From positions 558,001-622,000 of the forward strand of contig OY969103.1 in the NCBI GenBank assembly GCA_963697915.1: a DNA stretch of 64,000 nucleotides, written 5' to 3'. A program made the translations under genes and the position numbers. Positions 7,835 to 16,882 of this stretch are shown one piece after another (positions within the stretch are counted from its first letter, which is position 1; each line of letters begins with the position of its first letter). Source of the stretch: VRUE01 sp963697915. Lineage in GTDB: Bacteria > Actinomycetota > Thermoleophilia > Solirubrobacterales > 70-9. The notes beneath the pieces are model-generated. The model saw nothing but the letters and a program-made list of their open reading frames with translations. It did no database searches and had not been told where the DNA came from.

Positions 7835-8953
7835 CTACTCGTCAGCCGCGTCGCTGACGCGGACGCGGAAGAGCTTGGCGCGGGTGTCGAAGCCCTTGAG
7901 GCGTTTCTCGCCGGCGAAGGAGTAGGCGAAGGCGTCGCCGGCGGCGTCCTTGGCGGGCTCGTCGACGAGGACGCTGCCGGGCTTGGCGATCGCGGTCAGG
8001 CGGCTGGCGAGGTTGACCGGGCGGCCGTAGTAGTCGCCGGCCTGGATGTGGACCGAGCCGAAGGCGATCCCGGCGCGCAGGCTGGGGAAGTCGTCGCCTT
8101 CCTCCTCCGCCGCCTCGACCATCTCCAGCGCTGCCTCGACCATCGCCGTGGCGTCGGTGCACACCAGCATCGCGGCGTCGCCGATCAGCTTCACCAGCCG
8201 CACCGGCGGCTCGGCGGCGGCGCTGGCAAGCTCGTTGAGGCGGCCGGCGACCAGACCCAGCTCTTCGGTTTCGACCTGCTCGCCGAGCTTGGTGAAGCCG
8301 ACCAGGTCGGCGAAGCAGACCGCGACTTCCGGCGCCATCCCCATCTCCCCCGCCGCGAGATCGGCGGCGCCGATCACGTCGCGGCGGATCTGCTCCAGCA
8401 GGTGGGCGCGCAGCGCGTGCACGAGGATCGGCTCGAAGACCGGCAGCATGTGCTCGGCGGCGGCGGCGAAACGCAGGGCGAGGTCGCGCTCGGTATCGCC
8501 CGGCTGCATCAGCGTGCGCACGATCAGCTCGCGGTTGGCTTCGGCGATCCGCGCGGTGCCGATCCCGATCGTCCGCGCCACCTGGATGATCCCCTCCTCG
8601 GGCAGGCCGGCGTCGCGGAAGGCTTTGACCCGGCGCGCCTGCTCCAGCTCGGCTTCGGTCAGCGTGCGCTCGTCGGGATCGGCATAGGGGATGCCGAGCG
8701 CCGCGGTGGCGCGCTGCAGCACCTCGAGCTCGACGCCGGCCAGCTCGGCGACCTCGCGCGGGGTGTAGCGGGGACCGTCTCCGGTCAGCGCCCGCTCGAC
8801 CGGCAGCAGGGTGAGGCGGCCGCCCTCGACCGCCTCGCGCAGCTCCTCCAGCGAGACGCCTTCACCGGCGAGGCGCTCGAGCAGCTCCAGCCGGGCCTGG
8901 CGCGCCTCGCCCTCGACTCCGTCAAGCAGCCCCTCCGCCTCGAAATCGATCAT
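7835..8953 (-). CDS. Class III adenylate/guanylate cyclase with Rv1264-type regulatory domain
   Basis: 372 residues. The N-terminal 190 residues match the helical adenylate-cyclase regulatory domain of the pH-sensing Rv1264 type (RYTPREVAELAG, RVKAFRDAGLPEEGI). The C-terminal catalytic domain has the first metal-binding Asp in VCFADLVGFTKLG, the second in KLIGDAAMLV, and the transition-state Asn/Arg in GRPVNLASRL. It probably makes cAMP in the cytoplasm. Its start overlaps the stop of the gamma-glutamyltransferase gene by four bases, so the two are co-translated. Confidence 0.9.
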   Translation of the reverse strand: MIDFEAEGLLDGVEGEARQARLELLERLAGEGVSLEELREAVEGGRLTLLPVERALTGDGPRYTPREVAELAGVELEVLQRATAALGIPYADPDERTLTEAELEQARRVKAFRDAGLPEEGIIQVARTIGIGTARIAEANRELIVRTLMQPGDTERDLALRFAAAAEHMLPVFEPILVHALRAHLLEQIRRDVIGAADLAAGEMGMAPEVAVCFADLVGFTKLGEQVETEELGLVAGRLNELASAAAEPPVRLVKLIGDAAMLVCTDATAMVEAALEMVEAAEEEGDDFPSLRAGIAFGSVHIQAGDYYGRPVNLASRLTAIAKPGSVLVDEPAKDAAGDAFAYSFAGEKRLKGFDTRAKLFRVRVSDAADE

Positions 8954-10455
8954 GCGAACGCAACGCTACCGCCGCGGCGGGGGTCGCCGCCGCCGCTCAA
9001 CTCTCCCGTAACACGATCGCGGGCGACCGCCTGGACGCCGCCGAAGAAGAGATTGATCCGCGGCCGGCGCAGGACCGGCACGCCGCGCGCCTCGATCCGC
9101 GCCAACGCCGCCTCGCCGATCCCCGGCTCGGCCTGGACGATGCCCTGCTCGGAATGCAGGCGCGGCGCCCGCACCGCCTCGTCCGCGCTCATCCCCCCCT
9201 CGACCGCGCGCACCACGGTCTGCACGATCGCCGAGCGGATCCGGTTGGAGCCGGCGCTGCCGAGGCCGAGCTCGATCTCGCCGTCGCGGCGCACCACGGT
9301 CGGCGCCATCATCGAGGGCACGCGGCGACCCGGCGCGATCGCGTGGAAGCCGAGCGGGTTGAGGTCCTCCTCGCCGAGCATGTTGTTGAGGATCACGCCG
9401 GTGCCGGGGACGAGGACGCCGGATCCCGAGCCGTTCGAGCAGGTGACGCTGGCGCACATGCCCTCGCCGTCGAGGACCGCGATGTGGGTGGTCGAGCCGA
9501 GCAGGTCGCCGGCGAGCAGGTCGAGCCGGGCGGGGTCGAGCAGCTGCCCCTCCAGGCCAAGGCCGTAGAGCGCCTCGGCGAACTCCTCGTCGCGGGCGTG
9601 GTTGGCGGCGTCGATCGCGGCGACGAGCTGCTCGGGACCGCTGCTCTCCCCCAGCCGCTCGAGCAGGCCGAGCGAGTAGGCGATCAGGATCCCGCCCGAA
9701 GAAGGTGGCGGGTTGGTCAGCACCTCGGTGCCGCGGAAGGGCACCCGGATCGGCTCTCGTTCGATCGCCTCGTAGGCGGCCAGGTCGGCCGCCCCCAGGG
9801 TGCCGCCGCGCTGCGTCACGTAGGCGCTCAGCGCCGCCGCCACCTCGCCCTCGTAGAAGGGCCGCGCGCCTTCGGCGCCGAACCGCTCGAGCGCCTCGGC
9901 CAGTTCCGGGAAGCGGAAGACGCCACCCTCCCGCAGCCGCTCACCTCCCGGCGCGTAGAGCTCGCGCGTCCCCTCGAGGCGCTCGTGGATCGGCCAGAGG
10001 ATGTCGAGGATGTAGCCCTGCACGGCGTTGACGGGGGCGCCCTCGCGGGCGAGCCGGACCCCGGCCGCGGTCAGCTCGCCGAGCGGCGCCGAGCCGAAGC
10101 GGCGCAGCGCCAGCTCGAGCCCGGCGGCGGTCCCCGGCACGCCGCAGGAGGCCGGCCCGACGTAGAACGTCTGCGTCGTCTCGGCGTCGAAGTGGACGGG
10201 GACGGGGACCAGGTCCGCCCCGCGCTCAGTCCCGTCCCTGCCCGGCGCGGCGACGAAGAAGTCGATCAGCACGGTCTCCTCGCCGCGGCTGACCATCATG
10301 AAGCCACCGGCGCCGAACCCGGTCAGCGGGCTCTCGACGGCAAAGGAGGCGAGCACCGCGGCGACCGCGGCGTCGACCGCGTTGCCGCCCTCGCGCAGCA
10401 CCTCGGCCCCCGCCTCAGCGGTAAGGGGGTGTCCCGCCGCGACGACGCCGCTCAC
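8950..10455 (-). CDS. ggt: Gamma-glutamyltransferase (Ntn-hydrolase)
   Basis: 501 residues with GGT hallmarks: AAGHPLTAEAGAEVLREGGNA at the N-terminus (given in part), FGAGGFMM, PPPSSGGI, the autocatalytic Thr in GSTTHIAVLD, SGSGVLVPGTG and NNMLGEEDLNP. No signal peptide is visible, so it may be cytoplasmic, unlike periplasmic GGTs. It would transfer or hydrolyse gamma-glutamyl groups, or be an acylase relative of the same fold. Ten bases separate it from the ftsZ stop. Confidence 0.9.
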   Translation of the reverse strand: MSGVVAAGHPLTAEAGAEVLREGGNAVDAAVAAVLASFAVESPLTGFGAGGFMMVSRGEETVLIDFFVAAPGRDGTERGADLVPVPVHFDAETTQTFYVGPASCGVPGTAAGLELALRRFGSAPLGELTAAGVRLAREGAPVNAVQGYILDILWPIHERLEGTRELYAPGGERLREGGVFRFPELAEALERFGAEGARPFYEGEVAAALSAYVTQRGGTLGAADLAAYEAIEREPIRVPFRGTEVLTNPPPSSGGILIAYSLGLLERLGESSGPEQLVAAIDAANHARDEEFAEALYGLGLEGQLLDPARLDLLAGDLLGSTTHIAVLDGEGMCASVTCSNGSGSGVLVPGTGVILNNMLGEEDLNPLGFHAIAPGRRVPSMMAPTVVRRDGEIELGLGSAGSNRIRSAIVQTVVRAVEGGMSADEAVRAPRLHSEQGIVQAEPGIGEAALARIEARGVPVLRRPRINLFFGGVQAVARDRVTGELSGGGDPRRGGSVAFA

Positions 10456-10465
10456 GGCGTAGGAA

Positions 10466-11890
10466 CTAGCCCGGGAGGAACTCGGGGACGTCGAGCGAGC
10501 TCAGCTCGCCCGCTTTCTCGTTGCGCGGCGCCCGCCCGCGACCGCTGTCGGCGGTGCGGCGGATCGTCGGCTCGGCGGCGCGGCGCGGGGCCGGGCGGCC
10601 GTCGAAGCGGGTGGCGACGACGGTGACCCAGATCTGGTCGCTGAGCTCCTCGTCGATGTTGGCGCCGAAGATGATGTTGGCGTCGGGGTGGGCGGCCTCG
10701 CCGACCAGCTTCGCCGCCTCGCTGACTTCGACCAGGGAGAGGTCGGGACCACCGGTGATCGAGAGCAGGATCGCCCGCGCCCCTTCCATCGAGGTCTCCA
10801 GCAGCGGCGAGGAGATCGCTTTCTCGGCCGCGGCCAGGCCGCGGCCCTCGCCGGTGCCCATGCCGATCCCGAGCAGCGCCCGGCCGGCGTCGGACATGAT
10901 CGTCCGCACGTCGGCGAAGTCGAGGTTGATCAGGGCCGGCAGCGTGACCAGGTCGGAGATGCCCTGGACGCCCTGGCGCAGGACGTCGTCGGCAACCTGG
11001 AAGGCCTCGACCATCGAGGTCTGTTCGTCGAGGACTTCGAGCAGGCGGTCGTTGGGGACGACGATCAGGGTGTCGACCTCGGCGGCAAGTTCCTCGATCC
11101 CCTTGGCAGCCTGGTTGCCGCGCCGCGAGCCCTCGAAGCTGAACGGCTTGGTGACGATGCCGACGGTCAGCGCGCCGACCTCGCGGGCGAGGCGGGCGAT
11201 CACCGGGGCGGCGCCACTGCCGGTGCCGCCGCCGGCGCCGGCGGCGACGAAGACCATGTCGGAGCCCTTGAGCAGGCGCTTGATCTTGTCCTGCTCCTCG
11301 AAGGCGGAGCGGTGGCCGACCTCGGGGTCGGCGCCGGCACCGAGGCCGCGCGTCTGCTCTTCGCCGATGTGGACGGTGACGTCGGCGACGCAGAGCTGCA
11401 GCGACTGCAGGTCGGTGTTGACGGCCATGAACTCGACCCCGGGCACGTTGGCGTCGACCATCCGGTTGACGGCGTTGACGCCGGCGCCGCCGACCCCGAC
11501 GACGCGGATCACCGGCTGGTGCGGCTCACCCGATCCCGGCGGCTCGTACTCCGGTTCCTCGCGCCCGTAGCGGGGGGCTTCGGGAGCGGGCGGCTCGTGC
11601 CGCGGAGTCGGAGGTTCCTCCGAGAAGACCCTTTTCAGCCTTTCCGGAGGAGTCTCTTGCCGCTCCTCGTCGTGGGATTCATCGTGAGACTGCGACGCAT
11701 CTCCGGCGGGTGGCGCCGTAGGGGGGACCTCCCCCGAGGAAGCTTTAGCTACCGCAGGGGGAGGTGGGTCCCCTGCGGCGACAGGACCCGCCGGCCCGGC
11801 GCCCGAGCCCTCGGCAGAGTCGTCCGAAGTCGATCGGAACAGATCCGACAGCGGCCCCTCGCGCATGCTTGCCCGCTTACGCCGACTCAT
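10466..11890 (-). CDS. ftsZ: Cell division protein FtsZ with a long N-terminal extension
   Basis: Start ATG 11890 has an ideal ribosome binding site (AGGAGGT, 8-base spacing) and overlaps the end of parA by 14 bases. The tubulin-like GTPase core starts only at about residue 125 (VIRVVGVGGAGVNAVNRM), with signature GAGGGTGSGAAP and C-terminal tail LDVPEFLPG. FtsZ polymerises on GTP to form the division ring. The first ~124 residues are proline/acid-rich and unlike normal FtsZ; residues ~31-64 are a peptide also present in the ParA encoded just upstream. The gene is not in a dcw cluster here. Confidence 0.95.
   Translation of the reverse strand: MSRRKRASMREGPLSDLFRSTSDDSAEGSGAGPAGPVAAGDPPPPAVAKASSGEVPPTAPPAGDASQSHDESHDEERQETPPERLKRVFSEEPPTPRHEPPAPEAPRYGREEPEYEPPGSGEPHQPVIRVVGVGGAGVNAVNRMVDANVPGVEFMAVNTDLQSLQLCVADVTVHIGEEQTRGLGAGADPEVGHRSAFEEQDKIKRLLKGSDMVFVAAGAGGGTGSGAAPVIARLAREVGALTVGIVTKPFSFEGSRRGNQAAKGIEELAAEVDTLIVVPNDRLLEVLDEQTSMVEAFQVADDVLRQGVQGISDLVTLPALINLDFADVRTIMSDAGRALLGIGMGTGEGRGLAAAEKAISSPLLETSMEGARAILLSITGGPDLSLVEVSEAAKLVGEAAHPDANIIFGANIDEELSDQIWVTVVATRFDGRPAPRRAAEPTIRRTADSGRGRAPRNEKAGELSSLDVPEFLPG
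11700..11802 (-). repeat. 103-bp palindromic repeat, copy A, inside ftsZ
   Basis: Matches 12802-12904 at 101 of 103 positions, same orientation, same reading frame. It has internal complementarity: outer arms GGCGGGT/ACCCGCC and an inner pair around GGACCTCCCCC and GGGGGAGGT. It encodes the peptide PVAAGDPPPPAVAKASSGEV and flanking residues in the FtsZ extension. Confidence 0.85.
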
Positions 11891-13004
11891 TCGCCAAGAC
11901 CTCCTTCGCAAGCTCTCGGTAGTAGTTGGCGGCGTTGCTTTGGGAATCGTACTTGAGCACGCTGGCGCCTTTCACCGGCGCCTCGGCGAACTTGATCGCC
12001 TTGCGGATGCGCGATTTGAAGACGAGATCGCCGAAGTTCTCCTCGAGGATCTCGACCGCCTCCTTGGCGTGGACGGTGCGGGTGTCGAGCATCGTCGGCA
12101 GGATGCCCTCGATCCGCACGTCGGGATTGAGGTTCTCCTGGATCATCTTCAGCGTGTTCTGCAGCTGGACCAGGCCGCGCATCGAGAGGTACTCGCACTG
12201 GACCGGCACGATCACCTTGTTGGCGGCGGTCAGGGCGTTGATCGTCAACAGCCCGAGACTGGGCGGCGTGTCGATGCAGACGAAGTCGTAGTTGCCGGAG
12301 ACTTCCTTCAGCGATTTCTCCAGCGAGCGCTCGCGGCCGATCTTGGTGCTCATCGCGATCTCCGCCCCGGCCAGGTCGATCGAGGCGACGGCGATGTCGA
12401 TCTCGCGGCTCTGGATGATCTCGGCGAGCGGCATGTCGTGGACGAGCACGTCGTAGAGGCTCTTCTCGACCGTGTCCGGGTCGATCCCCTGGCTCATCGT
12501 CAGGTTGCCCTGCGGGTCGAGGTCGACGCAGAGGACTCTGTGCCCGGACTCGGCGAAGGCGACGGCGAGGTTGAGGGTGGTCGTCGTCTTGGCGACGCCG
12601 CCCTTCTGGTTGGCAAAGGCGATCACCTCGGCGTGCTTGGTCGGCACCTCGGGCGCGGGCTGCTCGACCACCACCTCCCGCCGACTTGGCGCCAGCAGAT
12701 CCCGAGGCATGAACCGCTCCGGCTCCTCCTCGACTTTCGCCTCGGGGACCGGGGGTGCTTCCTCAGCCTTCACAGCGATCCTGGGGGGCGCCTGCTCCGC
12801 CTCTCCGGCGGGTGGCGCCGTAGGGGGGACCTCCCCCGAGGAAGCTTCAGCTACCGGAGGGGGAGGTGGGTCCCCTGCGGCGACAGGACCCGCCGGCCCG
12901 GCGCTCTCGGGCACGGCGTCTTCCATGTCGCGCAGCTCCTCGATAATCGGGTGAGCGTCTTCGGCGGGGGGCGCGGACTTGTTCTTGCGACTGAGGAATC
13001 CCAT
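11877..13004 (-). CDS. parA: ParA/Soj-family partition or positioning ATPase
   Basis: 375 residues. After an unusual ~120-residue Pro/Glu-rich N-terminal extension comes a ParA domain: deviant Walker A NQKGGVAKTTTTLN, VDLDPQGNLT, Walker B region YDFVCIDTPPSLG and VPVQCEYLSMRGL. No parB lies nearby. Its overlap with ftsZ suggests it may position FtsZ or another cell-pole structure (MipZ/PomZ-like), but this is inference. The extension holds copy B of the palindromic repeat. Divergent from the ArsA-like gene. Confidence 0.92.
   Translation of the reverse strand: MGFLSRKNKSAPPAEDAHPIIEELRDMEDAVPESAGPAGPVAAGDPPPPPVAEASSGEVPPTAPPAGEAEQAPPRIAVKAEEAPPVPEAKVEEEPERFMPRDLLAPSRREVVVEQPAPEVPTKHAEVIAFANQKGGVAKTTTTLNLAVAFAESGHRVLCVDLDPQGNLTMSQGIDPDTVEKSLYDVLVHDMPLAEIIQSREIDIAVASIDLAGAEIAMSTKIGRERSLEKSLKEVSGNYDFVCIDTPPSLGLLTINALTAANKVIVPVQCEYLSMRGLVQLQNTLKMIQENLNPDVRIEGILPTMLDTRTVHAKEAVEILEENFGDLVFKSRIRKAIKFAEAPVKGASVLKYDSQSNAANYYRELAKEVLANESA
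12802..12904 (-). repeat. 103-bp palindromic repeat, copy B, inside parA
   Basis: Nearly identical to 11700-11802; differences are one base in the GAAGCTT-AGC segment (Lys to Glu) and one in the ACCG-AG segment (Ala to Pro). Translated in the same frame as copy A. Confidence 0.85.
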
Positions 13005-13990
13005 TGCGCGGGTATTCGCATGGGCGCCCGCTTTTCCTGCCGGGCGCGGAAATTGCTAGGAATCCCCCGATCCCAGAGTTACTCGACAAGCGGCTGGTCT
13101 TCGTGACCGGCAAGGGAGGCGTAGGCAAGACCACCGTCGCCGTCGCCCTCGGGCTGCGTGCGGCGGAAGCCGGCAAGCGCACGATCGTCTGCGAGGTTTC
13201 CTCCCAGGAGAACGCTTCGCGGATCTTCGATCACACCGAGGTCGGCTTCCACGAGGTCGAGCTGGCGGAGAACCTCTGGTCGATCTCGATCGATCCCGAC
13301 GAGTCGATGCGCGAGTACGTGCTGCTGCAGCTCAAGGTCCGGGCGATGCGCGACCTGCTCTTCCGCAGCCGCATCTTCACCTACCTCGCCGCCGCCACGC
13401 CCGGACTCAAGGAGCTGGTCACGATCGGCAAGATCTGGGAGCTGACCCAGCCCGACCGCAAGGTCAAGAGCGGCCGCGAGTACGACCTGGTGATCGTCGA
13501 CGCGCCCGCCACCGGCCACGGGATCGGCTTCCTGCAGACGCCGCGCACCTTCGCCGCGATCGCCCGCGTCGGGCCGATCCACTCGCAGGCCCAGCAGCTC
13601 GACCGCCTGATCACCGACCAGGACCACACCGGGGTCGCGATCGTCGCCCTGCCGGAAGAGATGCCGGTCAACGAGTCGGCGGCGCTGGAGGTCGAGCTGC
13701 GCACCGACGTCGGCGTCGCCGTCGACCGCGTCTACCTAAACGGCCTCTACCCGGAGCGCTTCTCCAACGAGGAGGCCGAGCGGCTCGCCGAGCTCGCCCA
13801 GAGTGAGAACGGGGCCCTGCGCGCCGCCGCCCGCGCCGCCGGCTCCGAGCACGGCCGGGCCCGCTCGCAGCGCGCCCAGCTCGCCCGCCTGCGGCGACGG
13901 GTCGAGGCGCCGGTCAAAACCCTGCCCTTCCTCTTCGAGCCCGAGCTCGGCGCCGAGGCGGCGCGCGAGCTGGCCGGAAAGCTGCGCTGA
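13004..13990 (+). CDS. ArsA/GET3-like ATPase, first of a pair (Rv3679-like)
   Basis: P-loop FVTGKGGVGKTTVAVALGL lies close to the N-terminus, followed by IVDAPATGHG (switch) and PVNESAALEVEL. Pairs of these ATPases are conserved in actinobacteria (Rv3679/Rv3680) and resemble the eukaryotic GET3 tail-anchored-protein chaperone; they are not arsenite pumps in general. The start is uncertain: TTG 13004 is the only canonical in-frame candidate but overlaps the divergent parA start, and the conserved domain begins near 13,073, so a shorter or non-canonical start is possible. The stop overlaps the next start by one base (TGATG). Confidence 0.85.
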   Translation: MRGYSHGRPLFLPGAEIARNPPIPELLDKRLVFVTGKGGVGKTTVAVALGLRAAEAGKRTIVCEVSSQENASRIFDHTEVGFHEVELAENLWSISIDPDESMREYVLLQLKVRAMRDLLFRSRIFTYLAAATPGLKELVTIGKIWELTQPDRKVKSGREYDLVIVDAPATGHGIGFLQTPRTFAAIARVGPIHSQAQQLDRLITDQDHTGVAIVALPEEMPVNESAALEVELRTDVGVAVDRVYLNGLYPERFSNEEAERLAELAQSENGALRAAARAAGSEHGRARSQRAQLARLRRRVEAPVKTLPFLFEPELGAEAARELAGKLR

Positions 13991-15144
13991 TGTCAGCCGT
14001 CGACGAGATCCTCGCGGGCAAGGACATCTGCATCTGCGCCGGCTCCGGCGGGGTCGGCAAGACGACGACCTCGGCGGCGATCGCGGCCGGGATGGCGGCG
14101 CGCGGGCTGCGCGTCTGCGTGCTGACGATCGACCCGGCGAAACGGCTCGCCGACTCGCTCGGCCTGGGCGAGCTGGGCAACGAGGCCGAGCAGGTCGACC
14201 CGGCGCTCTTCGCCGAGCACGGGCTCGAGATCAAGGGCGAGCTCTGGGCGATGATGCTCGACGCCAAGGCGACCTTCGACGACCTGGTCGCCCGCCAGGC
14301 GCCCGACGAGGAGTCGCGCGACCGGGTCCTCAACAACCCGATCTACCAGCAGATCTCCAACGCGCTCGCCGGCTCGCAGGAGTACATGGCGATGGAGAAG
14401 CTCTTCGAGCTGCACACCGAGGGGCGCTTCGACCTGCTCGTCCTCGACACGCCACCGACCCGCAACGCGCTCGACTTCCTCGACGCGCCGCGCCGCCTCA
14501 CCCAGTTCATCGAGGGCCGCTCGCTGCGCATGTTCATGCGGCCGACCGGGCTGGCGGCGAAGGTGGCGGGACGGGGCGCCTCGGTCGCGCTCTCGGTCTT
14601 CAAGCGGATCGTCGGCTTCGACCTGCTCGCCGACCTGGCCGAGTTCTTCAACGCCTTCAGCGGCATGGTCGACGGTTTCCAGGCGCGCGCCAAGCGGGTC
14701 AACAACCTGCTCGCCGACCCCCACACCTGCTTCCTCGTCGTCTGCGGGCCGCAGGGCGAGCCGATCGACGAGGCCGTCTACTTCCACCGCAAGCTGGTCG
14801 AGGCGAAGCTGCCCTTCGGCGGTGTCATCGTCAACAAGGTCCACTACCCGGCAGAGCGCCTGCGCGGCGACGACGGTGGAGACCTGGAGGAGGAGCTGAC
14901 CGAGAAGCTCGGCGACGCCGAGCTGGCGCAGCGGGTGGCCGGCAACTTCGCCGACTACCAGGCGCTGGCCGAGCGCGACGCGCGCAACATCGAGCACCTG
15001 GCGGCGGAGCTGCGCACCCAGGGCGTCATCCGCGTCCCTTATCTGGACGAGGACGTCCACGACCTCGGCGGCCTTGCCGAGATCGACCGCTACCTGTTCG
15101 CCAGCAGCGAGGAGAGAATCGAACTCGCCGCCGGCCGCGCCTGA
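13990..15144 (+). CDS. ArsA/GET3-like ATPase, second of a pair (Rv3680-like)
   Basis: 384 residues with P-loop CAGSGGVGKTTTSAAIAAG, VLTIDPAKRLADSLG (intradimer and A-loop region), LVLDTPPTRNALDFLDAP (Walker B/switch II) and LVVCGPQGEPIDEAV. One-base overlap with the previous gene indicates coupled expression and probably a hetero-oligomer. Expected cytosolic; substrate not known. Confidence 0.88.
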   Translation: MSAVDEILAGKDICICAGSGGVGKTTTSAAIAAGMAARGLRVCVLTIDPAKRLADSLGLGELGNEAEQVDPALFAEHGLEIKGELWAMMLDAKATFDDLVARQAPDEESRDRVLNNPIYQQISNALAGSQEYMAMEKLFELHTEGRFDLLVLDTPPTRNALDFLDAPRRLTQFIEGRSLRMFMRPTGLAAKVAGRGASVALSVFKRIVGFDLLADLAEFFNAFSGMVDGFQARAKRVNNLLADPHTCFLVVCGPQGEPIDEAVYFHRKLVEAKLPFGGVIVNKVHYPAERLRGDDGGDLEEELTEKLGDAELAQRVAGNFADYQALAERDARNIEHLAAELRTQGVIRVPYLDEDVHDLGGLAEIDRYLFASSEERIELAAGRA

Positions 15145-15186
15145 CACCCCCGCCGATGGGCCTACAACGCGTCTATACCCGACGCT

Positions 15187-16815
15187 TCAGGCCCGTCGAC
15201 GGTGGTAGTTGAGCTCGCGGACTTCCCAGTCCGCGTCCTCCGGCACCGGGAAGAGGTGACGGACACGCGGGGTGTCGATCCGTTCGCGGTGTTCGATGTC
15301 GCCCTCGATCGCGGGGAAGTCGAGCGTGCTCTCCTCGACCTCGACCTCCTCGAGCCAGTTGGTCGCGGTAATCCGGATCTCGTCCTCGGCCGGGACCGGC
15401 TCGAGGATGCGGGTGTCTTGGTCCATGTCGTACTCCTCCTCGATTTCAGCGACGGGGACGGGCTCAGGGGTGGGGACGGGCTCAGGCTCAGGGGTGGGGA
15501 CGGGCGCAGGCTCAGGGGTGGGGACGGGCGTGGGCTCGGGCAGGTCCGCCTGGGCGGCGACGGCGATCTCGGCGTCTCCGGCGTCGAGGCCGGTCGCGAT
15601 CAGGGTCTCGTCGGCGGCCTCGTTGAGGTCGGCGCCGATCTCGCCCAGGGCGGCCTGGCGCAGGATGCGGCGGACGCTCTCCTCGACCCAGCCGGCGAGC
15701 TGGGCGGCGTCCTCGTAGCGAGTGCCGGCCATGCGGGAGCGCTCCAGCTCCAGCGCGGCTTCGAAGCGCTCGCGGACCTCGAGACGGTCGCTCGATCCCT
15801 CGGCTACGAGGGCGGCGGCGCGCATCGGCAGCGAGGCGCCGACCGGGCCGTGGCCCTCGAGTACGGCGCGCATCGCCAGAAGGTGGTCGCTGAGTCCCTC
15901 CAGGGTGGAGGGGCGCTCGCAGCCCAGCTCGAAGCGGCGTACGGCCCAGGCCAGGGGCCCGCTCGGGTCGGGCCGCGCCTCGAGCGTCTCGGCGAACTCG
16001 GCCAGCTGCGCGGTCTCCTCCTCGTTCAAGCGGTAGCGCTCCTCGCGCGGCGCGGGGGCGCCGGTCGCGATCCGGCGCCAGCTGCCCTCGCCGGTGGGCG
16101 CGAAGGCGTACGGGCCGAGGCCCACGCCGCCGGGCTTGAAGAGGCGCATGACGCTGACCAGCTCCTGAAGTTGATTGAGCGCGGCGGCGGCGCTGTCCGC
16201 CCCCTCACCCTGCTCGGCGATCGCCATGAACTGGGGCTCCCAGGCGCTGCGGCCCATGCCCTCGCTGTGCATCGCCTCGATCGGCGCCTCGAAGGCGTCG
16301 GCGCGGACCAGCTGCATCCCGTGCGGCAGCTGCAGGCGGGCGATCGGCATCTGCAGACCGGCGACCGGGACGACGATGAAGTCGGCCTCGTCGACATCGC
16401 CCACTTCGGCTTCGAGCACGGCGAGCGCCGTCTCGAGCCGCTCGCGGTCGAGCGAGAACTCGGTGCAGCCGTCCCAGAGGTTGGCCATGAAGACGGTGAG
16501 GAAGTGAGCCGCGCGCTGGGCCGGCACGGCGGGAACGTCCTCGCCGCGCTGCTCCAGGTAGGGGGCGGCGACACCGGCCGCGGCGACCGCCTCCCGGGCG
16601 GGCCCGAAGGCGGCCAGCGATTGCAGCTCGGCGTCGCGTTCGCGCACGTAGCGGCCGGTCAGCGGCACGTAGCTGTGGAAGAAGACCTCGTCGGGCCCGG
16701 CGGATTCGGCGACGTCGAAGGGGATCTGGTCGCCGCTGGCGACGAGCGTGGTGAAGCGGGTCGCCGCCTCGGCGGCCAGGCGTCGCAGGGCCTCGTTGAG
16801 CAGGGGGTCGCGCAC
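15187..16815 (-). CDS. Uncharacterised 542-residue protein with Pro-Thr repeat and possible HEPN-like core
   Basis: Not recognised with confidence. Residues ~1-270 form an alpha/beta region without known motifs. Residues ~290-400 are helical (FELGCERPSTLEGLSDHLLA, RFEAALELERSRMAGTRYED) and vaguely resemble the ApeA/HEPN arrangement of an RS-x-x-x-G turn after a long helix. Residues ~430-460 are a PTPEP/VP repeat, a likely linker. A conserved-looking acidic tail ends NYHRRRA. No signal peptide. It is convergent with the ArsA pair (42 bases apart). Treat as hypothetical. Confidence 0.7.
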   Translation of the reverse strand: MRDPLLNEALRRLAAEAATRFTTLVASGDQIPFDVAESAGPDEVFFHSYVPLTGRYVRERDAELQSLAAFGPAREAVAAAGVAAPYLEQRGEDVPAVPAQRAAHFLTVFMANLWDGCTEFSLDRERLETALAVLEAEVGDVDEADFIVVPVAGLQMPIARLQLPHGMQLVRADAFEAPIEAMHSEGMGRSAWEPQFMAIAEQGEGADSAAAALNQLQELVSVMRLFKPGGVGLGPYAFAPTGEGSWRRIATGAPAPREERYRLNEEETAQLAEFAETLEARPDPSGPLAWAVRRFELGCERPSTLEGLSDHLLAMRAVLEGHGPVGASLPMRAAALVAEGSSDRLEVRERFEAALELERSRMAGTRYEDAAQLAGWVEESVRRILRQAALGEIGADLNEAADETLIATGLDAGDAEIAVAAQADLPEPTPVPTPEPAPVPTPEPEPVPTPEPVPVAEIEEEYDMDQDTRILEPVPAEDEIRITATNWLEEVEVEESTLDFPAIEGDIEHRERIDTPRVRHLFPVPEDADWEVRELNYHRRRA

Positions 16816-16882
16816 ATCCCTGCCTTCCCTCCCGCACGGGGCGCTCCTGCGCCTGCACGAACGCTTGCAGGGCGTAACGGCT

